Origin: Parvularcula bermudensis HTCC2503
Lineage (GTDB): Bacteria; Pseudomonadota; Alphaproteobacteria; Caulobacterales; Parvularculaceae
Assembly: GCF_000152825.2 (NCBI RefSeq)
Contig: NC_014414.1
Coordinates: 2,418,001-2,482,000 of the forward strand
Length of the DNA stretch: 64,000 nucleotides
Reading direction: 5' to 3'
Under the pieces are notes generated by a model that worked only from the letters and a program-made list of their open reading frames with translations, ran no database searches and was not told where the DNA came from. A program made the position numbers and the translations under genes. Positions 27,509 through 38,336 of this stretch are shown here, piece after piece (the first letter of the stretch is position 1; every line of letters starts with the position of its first letter).

Positions 27509-27925
27509 TCAGCGCACCGTCGCCGCCGCCAGCGAAAGGGCCGCAAGGCGGGTCAAAGGGTCCTCCGGCAGCGGCGCTGCCTCCTCATCCGTGGCCAGGG
27601 CGGCGAGGCGGTCGAGATCCTCCATCCGCACCAGATATTCATCCGGCCGCGCCAGCCCGAGCACCGAGCGCACCTTTTCATCGAGGAGATCCTTGTCGAG
27701 CCGATCCTCCCGCAGGCGATCGGTCCGCTCCTCCAGCGCCGTTTTTTGGGATTGCAAGGCCGCAAGATGGTCTCGCCGTGCCGCGATATCCGCTTCGAGC
27801 CGCTCGGCGACGATCAGACCTTCGTCCGAATTCACCGTCAGGAGCGCATTATAACCGGTGGTGACCACCAAGAAGGCAGCCGCCACGGGCTGCAAAAAAC
27901 CGACTACTGACAATGACAAGCCCAA
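27509..27925 (-). CDS. ftsB: FtsB/DivIC-like septum formation initiator
   Basis: 138 residues: a short N-terminus, one membrane helix ([16 protein letters not shown]), a periplasmic coiled coil (about 40-80, [20 protein letters not shown]) and the FtsB-like closing segment [18 protein letters not shown]. FtsB joins FtsL and FtsQ in activating septal wall synthesis. The position next to eno is the conserved one. The frame begins with TTG at 27925, where GAGAGG touches the codon; a TTG two codons later is better spaced, so the start is uncertain. The tail after 100 is acidic and Ala-rich. Confidence 0.9.
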   Translation of the reverse strand: MGLSLSVVGFLQPVAAAFLVVTTGYNALLTVNSDEGLIVAERLEADIAARRDHLAALQSQKTALEERTDRLREDRLDKDLLDEKVRSVLGLARPDEYLVRMEDLDRLAALATDEEAAPLPEDPLTRLAALSLAAATVR

Positions 27926-28147
27926 CCTCTCGATCCTCTCAAGGGCTTTGCTTTGGCCTCATCAAGGTGAAGAGAGTCTGAATCGCGGGGCCGTTTTTTC
28001 GGCTTTTCGTGAAAATGTCCGTTTACCAATATTACCGGAAGCCCGTCCTGTACCGCCCCAGGCCACCTTGTCGATAAGGGCGTCCCGAAACGATACAGGC
28101 TGATAAGGGGTGAGGCCGACTAGTCTTTGTCGCCCCCCCCCGCGGGA

Positions 28148-29449
<1,302 letters not shown>

Positions 29450-29694
29450 CTATGGACTATCCTGCCGCAAAGCGGAAGATGCGGGCGGCGCCGATGAGGC
29501 GGGGGCCTCGCGCCCTCGCTTTTGCGCGGTGGTCTTCGCAGCTTTTTTTGAGAAAATTTTTCGCTTGGGCGGGCCGCATTAACCCCGCCGCCTTAACGCC
29601 ATCGCGCGGCACCCCCTTACCGCTGCCCTGACCCCCGCGCCAGTCAAGGGCGCCAGGGCCCGGCCGGCATCGGCGGGGCGTTCTCGCGAGGGCC

Positions 29695-29877
29695 TTAGTC
29701 GTCCTGGGGCGGCAGGACCTGGCGGCCGCGATAGGTGCCGGCCTTCAGGTCGATATGGTGGTTGCGGCGCAGATTGCCGCTCTCCCGGTCCTCAATGAAG
29801 GACGGGGCGCCCAGCGCATCATGGGCCCGGCGCATGCCGCGTTTGGCGCGGGTGACCTTACTCTTGGGGACAGCCAT
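29695..29877 (-). CDS. rpmF: 50S ribosomal protein L32
   Basis: 60 residues beginning [17 protein letters not shown], the standard L32 start, with [16 protein letters not shown] at the end. The zinc-binding Cys residues of some L32 versions are absent, as is usual in alphaproteobacteria. SD-like GGAG lies upstream (AAGGAGCCTCGCC). In alphaproteobacteria rpmF is often alone or near mtgA; here it stands alone. Confidence 0.97.
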   Translation of the reverse strand: MAVPKSKVTRAKRGMRRAHDALGAPSFIEDRESGNLRRNHHIDLKAGTYRGRQVLPPQDD

Positions 29878-30012
29878 GGCGAGGCTCCTTCTCCTGGGTT
29901 CTGACCGAGGACGACCGACGCGGCGCCGCCGCCCCAGCCATCGGGGGTCGAAAAGACGCTGCCAATACGCGCCGCCCCGACAAAAGACAAGGCCCCGATG
30001 CGGCGGGCCCCT

Positions 30013-30042
30013 CCCCCCTCATCCCCCCTCATCCCCCCTCAT
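30013..30042. repeat. three tandem copies of a 10-bp unit
   Basis: CCCCCCTCAT is repeated three times without mismatch in the space between rpmF and the small secreted protein. A further CTCCCC partial unit precedes it. It is a simple low-complexity tandem of likely variable copy number. Confidence 0.85.
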
Positions 30043-30158
30043 CAGCGTAAAGAAAGACCCCGTTAAGCTTACTGAAAACCGATAAAAGACAATCCCTTAA
30101 AGTGACGGCTTTGAGACATCTGAAAGGGTAATCCTTGGGCAAGTTTCAAGGTGCTCTC

Positions 30159-30524
30159 ATGTCCCTTCGCGTTGCGTTCCCCCTCGCCGCTCTCCGCCGC
30201 TCTTTCCTGCTTGGGGGGCTCATCATCGCCGGAATGCTCGCCATCGCCCCCCCCAAGGCCAGCGCCGCCGAGCCCATCGCCACGGTGCAGGACCTCGCCC
30301 GCGCCTCCTGGCCGATTCTGTCCCCGGCCCAAAAACGGCTCGTCGACCTCCTCGCCGAGGCCGCCTTCGAAGAAGAGCTCTCCCCCACCCAGCGGGCGCG
30401 CATCGGCGGCACCCCCACCGCCCGCTTCACCAGCCTGCCCGAATGGCGCAAAACCGCCTTCCGCGGCATGGCCATCAAACAATTGGGGTTCGCCGCCCCC
30501 GACGCCCTCAGACAGGCCATCTAG
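30159..30524 (+). CDS. small secreted hypothetical protein
   Basis: 121 residues from the ATG at 30159; an upstream start at 30135 would add eight. N-terminal MSLRVAFPLAALRRS, a hydrophobic core (FLLGGLIIAGMLAIAPP) and KASAAEPIA, with an AXA-type signal peptidase site near residue 37. The mature part of about 80 residues is helical with WPILSPAQKRLVDLLAEAAF and TARFTSLPEWRKTAFRGMAIK, suggesting a compact exported protein. I do not recognise a domain. It is a single gene ending 13 bases before the pyrG stop, convergent. Confidence 0.7.
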   Translation: MSLRVAFPLAALRRSFLLGGLIIAGMLAIAPPKASAAEPIATVQDLARASWPILSPAQKRLVDLLAEAAFEEELSPTQRARIGGTPTARFTSLPEWRKTAFRGMAIKQLGFAAPDALRQAI

Positions 30525-30537
30525 GGGCGAGACGAGG

Positions 30538-32295
<1,758 letters not shown>

Positions 32296-32306
32296 TCAGA
32301 CGACGC

Positions 32307-32579
32307 TTAGTTGAGGGCGTCTTTCAGTCCCTTACCAGCGGAAAATTTCGGCTGGTTCGACGCTTTGATCTGGATGGTTTCGCCGGTGCGCGGGTTCCGC
32401 CCTTCGCGCGCGGGGCGCCGTGAGGAAGAAAACGTCCCGAAGCCCACGATGCGGACATCGTCGCCGTTTTTCAGCGCTTCGGTGATCGCGTCGAAAACGG
32501 CATCGACAGTGCGTCCCGCATCGGCCTTGGTGATATCGGCAATAGCAGCAACGCGGTCGACGAATTCATTCTTATTCAT
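32307..32579 (-). CDS. HU-family DNA-binding protein
   Basis: 90 residues from ATG 32579 (MNKNEFVDRVA). The family core VRIVGFGTFSSSRRPAREGRNPRTGE carries the beta-arm and the DNA-intercalating Pro (RNPRTGE). The SD GGGAG precedes at proper spacing. The frame could extend to 32702 but that part has no family similarity. HU homodimers compact the nucleoid. It has its own terminator and a long upstream region shared with the divergent helicase. Confidence 0.96.
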   Translation of the reverse strand: MNKNEFVDRVAAIADITKADAGRTVDAVFDAITEALKNGDDVRIVGFGTFSSSRRPAREGRNPRTGETIQIKASNQPKFSAGKGLKDALN

Positions 32580-32927
32580 TGGAACTCCCATTTTAATCGT
32601 TAACCCGTCGCCGACGGTGCGACTGAGGCGGGACCGCGTCAAATCAAAAGATACCGTTTTTCGGGGCTTTACGCCTTGTGTTGCGCTGCGTGCATCATGC
32701 AATCGCAGTGGTTAAAAGCATCGTTTCTGATACGGAAATAGACAGGTTTTCTCTGGCATGATGGCCTTAACACCGCCGCTTTGCCGCATGACCGGGGGAT
32801 ATTCGCGTCCAAAGTCGCAACGATTCGGCACAAAAGCCCCCCTTTAGCCCCGCCAAATGAGGGTAGATTTGCACTCCCCCGGCGAGCGCTCTACCTAGTC
32901 AGTTGTGTCGATGCCTATGGGTCGCTC
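32580..32927. other. divergent promoter region of HU and the helicase
   Basis: About 348 bases with AT-richer patches near 32640-32660 and 32720-32760 fit two divergent promoters. The plus frame of the helicase is open back to 32781, but that translation is Pro/Arg-rich and unlike the family, so it is treated as non-coding. Confidence 0.5.
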
Positions 32928-35900
32928 ATGCCGCCCCTGAACCTCTCCTCCCCGACGATGCCCCACAGGGCCAGAACAGCGCCGGCGGGCGTCACAGCCG
33001 TTCTCGGACCGACCAATACCGGCAAGACCCACTACGCCCTCGAACGGATGATGGCCTATGCCGGCGGGATGATCGGCCTGCCGCTGCGGCTCCTGGCGCG
33101 GGAGGTCTATGAAAAGCTTGTGGCCCGCCGGGGGGAACGGGCGGTCGCCCTGGTGACGGGGGAGGAGAAGATCATCCCCCGCGCCGCGCGCTATTTCGTC
33201 TGCACGGTCGAGGCGATGCCCCTCGAACGAGAGGTCCCGTTTCTCGCCATTGATGAGGTCCAACTCGCCGCCGATCCCGAACGGGGCCGGGTCTTCACCG
33301 ATCGTCTTCTCCATGCTCGCGGCCAGCATGAGACCCTGTTCCTGGGCTCGGACACGATGCGACCGCTCCTGAAGCGCCTGATCGACGATATCGACTTTGT
33401 CAGTCGCGACCGGTTTTCGAACCTGACATTCGCGGGCCACAAAAAGGTCACGCGCCTGCCCCGGCGCTCGGCCATCGTCGCCTTCAGCGCGGACAGCGTC
33501 TATTCCATCGCCGAACTTGTCCGTCGGCAACGGGGCGGGGCCGCGGTGGTGATGGGGGCCCTCAGCCCTCGGACCCGGAACGCGCAGGCCGCGCTCTATA
33601 ACGAGGGTGAAGTCGACTACCTCGTCGCCACCGATGCGATCGGCATGGGCCTCAACATGGATATCGACCATGTCGCCTTTGCCGGCGCGTCGAAATTCGA
33701 CGGACGGCAGTCGCGACGTCTGCTCCCTGCCGAGGTGGGACAAATTGCCGGTCGCGCCGGACGCCATGTCAGGGACGGAACTTGGGGCACCACCGCCGAT
33801 TGCCGTCCCCTGCCCGACGACCTGATCGAGCAGGTGACGAACCATCGCTTCGATCCTGTCCAGGCCCTACAATGGCGGAACCCCACCCTGGATTTCCGCT
33901 CCCTGCCCGCGCTCCTCCGCGCACTGGAGCAAAAGCCGCCGCGGCCCGAACTGGTGCGCGCGCGGATGGACGATGATGAGGACACTTTGCGGCGCCTGAC
34001 CCGCCGTCACGACATTCACGACCGCGCGCGGGGCGGGGCGGCCCTCAAGCTGTTGTGGGAGGTCTGTCAGGTGCCTGATTTTCGGAAAGTCACCCCCGAT
34101 CAGCACGCGGCCATGCTGGGGGAGATCTATCTCCAGCTTCTCGACCGGGGGGAAATCCCCTCGGCGTTTGTAATGACGCAGCTCAAGCGGCTGACCCGCC
34201 TCGACGGCGACGTCGATGCCCTGTCGAACCGAATCGCCCATGTGCGGACCTGGACCTATCTGTCCCATCGGGCAGGCTGGCTTGAGAATGCCCCGCACTG
34301 GCAGGATGAGGCGCGCGCCCTTGAGGATGCGCTATCGGACACGCTGCATGAAAAGCTCACACAACGCTTCATTGACCGGCGTACCTCAGTTCTGCTCAAG
34401 AAGCTCAAAGATGACGCCCCGCTGCTGGCCGGCGTCACCGACGATGGAGAGGTCATCGTGGAAGGCGAATTTGTCGGCCGTTTGCTCGGGTTCCAATTTA
34501 TTCTCGATCCGCGCGCGAAAGGTCCGCATGCGAAAGCGGTCCGTTACGCGGCATTAAAGGCGCTGCGACCGGAACTCGCCGCGCGGGCGGCGGCCCTGGC
34601 GGCGGCGGGTTTTCATGAGTTCTCGCTGCGGGATGGCGGGCTGATCTGGTGGCGCCAATCCGTTGTCGCCCAGCTCGAAAAAGGGCCTCTGCCCTTACGC
34701 CCCAATTTCCGTCTGGTGGCCGTCGATCACCTTCCCGCCCAGTGCCTGCCCCGGATCGAGGATCGCATCCGCGCGTTCATCGCCGATCAAGTGGAAAGTC
34801 TCGCCTCCCCGCTGGTCGGCCTGCAAAAGGCGGCGAACGAGGTGACCGAGGGTGCAGACATTCTCGGCCCGGGCGCCAGGGGTGTCGCCTTCCGGTTGAT
34901 CGAGAATTTCGGGGCGGTCTCCCGTCGGCAAATCGCCAGTGAGATCAAGGCTCTTGAACAAGATGAGCGGGCCAAGCTCCGCAAGCTGGGGGTACGGTTC
35001 GGCGAATATACAATTCACATCCCAAGCCTTCTCAAGCCGGCGCCGGCGCAGTTTCTGGCGCTTCTCTGGGCGTTGTGGGACGACCAGGATCTCGACAACC
35101 TCACGCCGCCCCAGGCGGGCGCCACCTCCGTCGAATTCGACGAGACGCTGCCGCACGCCTTCTATTTTGCCAGCGGCTACCGACCGTCGGGGAAAAGAGC
35201 TGTACGGATCGATATGCTCGAGCGGTTAGCAGGAGAAGTGCGCCAAGCGCGAGAAGCCGCCGGGAAGGAAGGGTTTGAGACCACGAGCCGGATGATGAGC
35301 CTCGTGGGCGCGTCCGGGGAAGACTTCGAAGGGATCCTCCTGTCCTTAGGGTTCAAGAAAGCAACGATCACAAAAACCGTCCCTAAGCGGACCCTCAGCC
35401 TCAAGCCGAAAGAGGAGCGTGGGCCTGCGCGCCCAGCCGACGCGACGGAAGGGGACGCGGCCGAGGGCGAAGCCGCGCCTGCCGATGCCGCCACCGCCGC
35501 CCCCGGCGAGGTCACGATCCAGGTGCCCACCACACAGACCCCCCCCGATATGGCGGCCCCAAAGGTAGCCGCAGACTCCGAAGCGCCCGCAGCCGACGGC
35601 GCGACAATCCCCCCGTCAGAGGAAGAACTCCCCCCCTCTCCTCAGGCAGCGGCGGTCGAGGCGTCTCCGAAACCGACCGAGGAGACCGAAACGGTGGAGG
35701 TCACCGTTTGGCACTGGTCACCGCCGAGGGCCAAGCGCGAGGGAGAACGGCGCGGCAAGCCGAAAGGGAAACGGGGAGACGACGCGCCCACAACCTCCCG
35801 CGAGCGCAGCGATCGGGGGCCTGGGGGCAAAGGAAAGGGTAAAGGACAGCGCGGCAAGCCGAAGGATAAGGCTAAAGACCAGGGTCCTCGCACTTTTTCT

Positions 35901-35981
35901 TCCGGCCCCAAACGATCAGGGAAGGAGCCCGATCCCGATTCCCCCTTCGCGGTGCTCGCCAGTCTGAAAGACAAAAAATAA
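32928..35981 (+). CDS. SUV3-like DExH RNA helicase
   Basis: About 1017 residues from ATG 32928. Helicase core: Walker A GPTNTGKTHYALE near residues 27-40, Walker B LAIDEVQLAADPERG (DEVQ in place of DEAD/H), and motif VI GQIAGRAGRH near 270. The alphaproteobacterial family resembles mitochondrial SUV3, the helicase of the RNA degradosome. A middle helical part (300-800) follows, then about 200 residues of low complexity: an acidic/Ala/Pro stretch and a basic RGKPKGKRG / GKGKGKGQRGKPKDK tail likely to bind RNA. In many relatives an S4-domain gene, a ferredoxin and carD follow; none is here. Confidence 0.92.
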   Translation: MPPLNLSSPTMPHRARTAPAGVTAVLGPTNTGKTHYALERMMAYAGGMIGLPLRLLAREVYEKLVARRGERAVALVTGEEKIIPRAARYFVCTVEAMPLEREVPFLAIDEVQLAADPERGRVFTDRLLHARGQHETLFLGSDTMRPLLKRLIDDIDFVSRDRFSNLTFAGHKKVTRLPRRSAIVAFSADSVYSIAELVRRQRGGAAVVMGALSPRTRNAQAALYNEGEVDYLVATDAIGMGLNMDIDHVAFAGASKFDGRQSRRLLPAEVGQIAGRAGRHVRDGTWGTTADCRPLPDDLIEQVTNHRFDPVQALQWRNPTLDFRSLPALLRALEQKPPRPELVRARMDDDEDTLRRLTRRHDIHDRARGGAALKLLWEVCQVPDFRKVTPDQHAAMLGEIYLQLLDRGEIPSAFVMTQLKRLTRLDGDVDALSNRIAHVRTWTYLSHRAGWLENAPHWQDEARALEDALSDTLHEKLTQRFIDRRTSVLLKKLKDDAPLLAGVTDDGEVIVEGEFVGRLLGFQFILDPRAKGPHAKAVRYAALKALRPELAARAAALAAAGFHEFSLRDGGLIWWRQSVVAQLEKGPLPLRPNFRLVAVDHLPAQCLPRIEDRIRAFIADQVESLASPLVGLQKAANEVTEGADILGPGARGVAFRLIENFGAVSRRQIASEIKALEQDERAKLRKLGVRFGEYTIHIPSLLKPAPAQFLALLWALWDDQDLDNLTPPQAGATSVEFDETLPHAFYFASGYRPSGKRAVRIDMLERLAGEVRQAREAAGKEGFETTSRMMSLVGASGEDFEGILLSLGFKKATITKTVPKRTLSLKPKEERGPARPADATEGDAAEGEAAPADAATAAPGEVTIQVPTTQTPPDMAAPKVAADSEAPAADGATIPPSEEELPPSPQAAAVEASPKPTEETETVEVTVWHWSPPRAKREGERRGKPKGKRGDDAPTTSRERSDRGPGGKGKGKGQRGKPKDKAKDQGPRTFSSGPKRSGKEPDPDSPFAVLASLKDKK

Positions 35982-36074
35982 GGGGTGTCTTGCTTGCCCT
36001 TGGCCCGGGCGGCGATTTGGAACCCCAACGGGTCGCCCCATGCCGGGGGCGGCCCCTTCATTAGGAGCTGTGCC

Positions 36075-38294
36075 ATGGTTCGCCCCCTTCGGTCGTTATT
36101 GATCCTCTCCGCCTCGGCAGCGCTGATCCCCGCGCTTGCCGCCGACGACCTGACGGTCAGCGCCCTGCATCAAGAAGCAGCCCTGTCAGGCCCTTCCCTC
36201 CGCTCACCAAGTTTCTCACCGGATGGGCGCCAGATTACCCTCCTTCGCGGGCGGGAGGACGATGCCCGTACCCTCGATCTTTGGGCGTATGATGTGGTGA
36301 ATGGCGAGGCCACGATCCTTGTCCGGTCCGACCAGGTGACGGAAACCAGTGGCGATCTGTCCGAGGAGGAAAAGAACCGGCGGGAGCGTCAACGCATCTA
36401 CGAGACGGGGATTATCAGCTATCAATGGGATGGCGCGGGGGAGAGCATTCTCTTTCCTATTGAAGGCGATGTCTTCCTCTTTGACCTGAACGTCATGGCC
36501 CCGCAGCAGATCACCGACACCGAGGCTTTCGAGACTGACCCGAAAATTTCCCCCGCCGGCGGGTTCGTTTCCTATGTCCGGGACAACGAATTGTTTGTCT
36601 ATGACCTCGATCGACGCAAGGAGCGTCAGGTCACCTTCGGCGCGAGCGACACCGTGCGAAATGCGACCGCCGAATTCGTCGCGCAAGAAGAATTCAAGCG
36701 CAACACCGGCTATTGGTGGTCGAGAAACGATGAATATATCGTCTTTACTCAAATCGATGAAAGCCCCGTCGATGAGGTGGAGCGCCTCGATTTTACGCGT
36801 GAGGGGACAGAGACGATCACACAGCGTTATCCCTTTGCGGGGACGGATAATGTCGATATCTCCCTTTTTCTCGCCAGACCCGACCGTCGGGGTGTCCGGG
36901 AAATCGATCTGGGTCCTGATGACGATATCTATATCATCGATGTCACCTGGCATGGCGGCACCCCTTATGTTCAACGCTTGTCGCGGGATCAAAAGCGCCT
37001 CGACCTCCTCCGGGTCGATCCGGCCACGGGGAACAGCACGCTTGTCCTGACCGAGACGAGCGAGACTTGGCTGAATAAGCGTGGTGGCCTCACCTCTCTC
37101 GATGATGGCACCTTTCTATGGGAGTCAGAGCGTAGCGGCTACAATCATATCTATCAGTACGATGGAGACGGAACGCTGTTGAGGCAGATCACCAGCGGGG
37201 ATTGGCCTGTCGCCTCGATCAATTGCGTGAACGAGGGCGAGGCAGGTGGCGCGCTCTATATCACCGCCTCCAAGGATCAAGCGATCGAGCAGCATCTCTT
37301 TCGCGTCCCTCTTGAGGGGGGCGCGCCCGAGCAGCTCACCACCGAAGCGGGCTGGCATGGCGGTAGCTATTCGGCGGATTGCAGCCGTCTTATCCATCGC
37401 TACTCCTCCATCGATCAGCCCCCTCAGGTGGATGTCCGATCCCCCGGTAAGGACCGCGATTTCTGGCTTGTCGAAAATCGGCTCGATGAGTCTCATCCCT
37501 ATGCCCCCTATCTAGAGAGCCACCGTCCCTGGACGTTTGGCCACATCGAGGCCGAAGACGGTCAGATGATGGACTACGCCCTGTTGGTGCCCGAGACAGC
37601 AAGGGCGGAGACCCCCGCCGCGGCCGTTCAGCTTGTCTATGGCGGACCGAGGGCACAGCTGGTCGCCAATCGCTGGGGGGATCTCTACGCACAGCTCCTA
37701 GCCGACCGCGGCTATGTCGTCTTCAAGCTCGACAATCGCGGGGCCTGGAACCGGGGAAAGGCCTTCGAGGATGTGCTTTATCGGCGGATGGGGCAGCCGG
37801 AAGTCGTCGATCAGGCGGCGGGGACGAGGTGGCTCTCGGACCGTCCCTTCGTCGATGCCGCGCGTATCGGCGTGCAGGGCTGGTCCTATGGCGGCTATAT
37901 GACCTTGATGATGCTGGCCCAGAACCCAGATCTCTACCGGGCCGGAGCGTCAGGCGCCCCCGTCAGCGACTGGCGCACCTATGATACTGGGTATACAGAA
38001 CGCTATATGGGCGACCCCAGGCAAGTGGCGGAGGCCTATGACGCGGCTTCGGTCCTCACCTATCTTGACGGGATCAAAGACGATGCGCTCCTCCTCATTC
38101 ACGGCATGGCGGATGACAATGTCATTTTTCAGAACACCATCGATGTCATGGCGTGCCTGCAAGAGGCGGGCACTGACTTTACCCTGATGACCTATCCTGG
38201 GGAAAAGCACGGGTTCAGGCAGCGGGAAAATCGGCTGCACCGGGATCAAGTGACGCTTCGCTTTTTCGACGAGCGGCTTACCCCGTCGCCATAA
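36075..38294 (+). CDS. S9 prolyl oligopeptidase family, DPP IV-like periplasmic peptidase
   Basis: 739 residues from ATG 36075 with TTAGGAG upstream. Signal peptide MVRPLRSLLILSASAALIPALA. The beta-propeller domain (about 35-470, repeated SPDGR and SPAGG blades) is of the DPPIV_N type, followed by the alpha/beta-hydrolase domain with the nucleophile Ser in GWSYGGYM (near 603), Asp in ADDNVIF (near 679) and His in GEKHGF (near 711). The EE-type motif for N-terminal binding appears as EFVAQEEF near 200. It cleaves N-terminal dipeptides, usually after Pro or Ala. Single gene. Confidence 0.95.
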   Translation: MVRPLRSLLILSASAALIPALAADDLTVSALHQEAALSGPSLRSPSFSPDGRQITLLRGREDDARTLDLWAYDVVNGEATILVRSDQVTETSGDLSEEEKNRRERQRIYETGIISYQWDGAGESILFPIEGDVFLFDLNVMAPQQITDTEAFETDPKISPAGGFVSYVRDNELFVYDLDRRKERQVTFGASDTVRNATAEFVAQEEFKRNTGYWWSRNDEYIVFTQIDESPVDEVERLDFTREGTETITQRYPFAGTDNVDISLFLARPDRRGVREIDLGPDDDIYIIDVTWHGGTPYVQRLSRDQKRLDLLRVDPATGNSTLVLTETSETWLNKRGGLTSLDDGTFLWESERSGYNHIYQYDGDGTLLRQITSGDWPVASINCVNEGEAGGALYITASKDQAIEQHLFRVPLEGGAPEQLTTEAGWHGGSYSADCSRLIHRYSSIDQPPQVDVRSPGKDRDFWLVENRLDESHPYAPYLESHRPWTFGHIEAEDGQMMDYALLVPETARAETPAAAVQLVYGGPRAQLVANRWGDLYAQLLADRGYVVFKLDNRGAWNRGKAFEDVLYRRMGQPEVVDQAAGTRWLSDRPFVDAARIGVQGWSYGGYMTLMMLAQNPDLYRAGASGAPVSDWRTYDTGYTERYMGDPRQVAEAYDAASVLTYLDGIKDDALLLIHGMADDNVIFQNTIDVMACLQEAGTDFTLMTYPGEKHGFRQRENRLHRDQVTLRFFDERLTPSP

Positions 38295-38336
38295 GCGCAG
38301 CACGTCCGCCCCGGGGCCCAAACCGGCCCCGCCCTG

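Noticed and set aside
32895-33845. 316-codon minus-strand frame opposite the helicase
   Set aside because: Shadow frame; the helicase motifs on the other strand are unambiguous.
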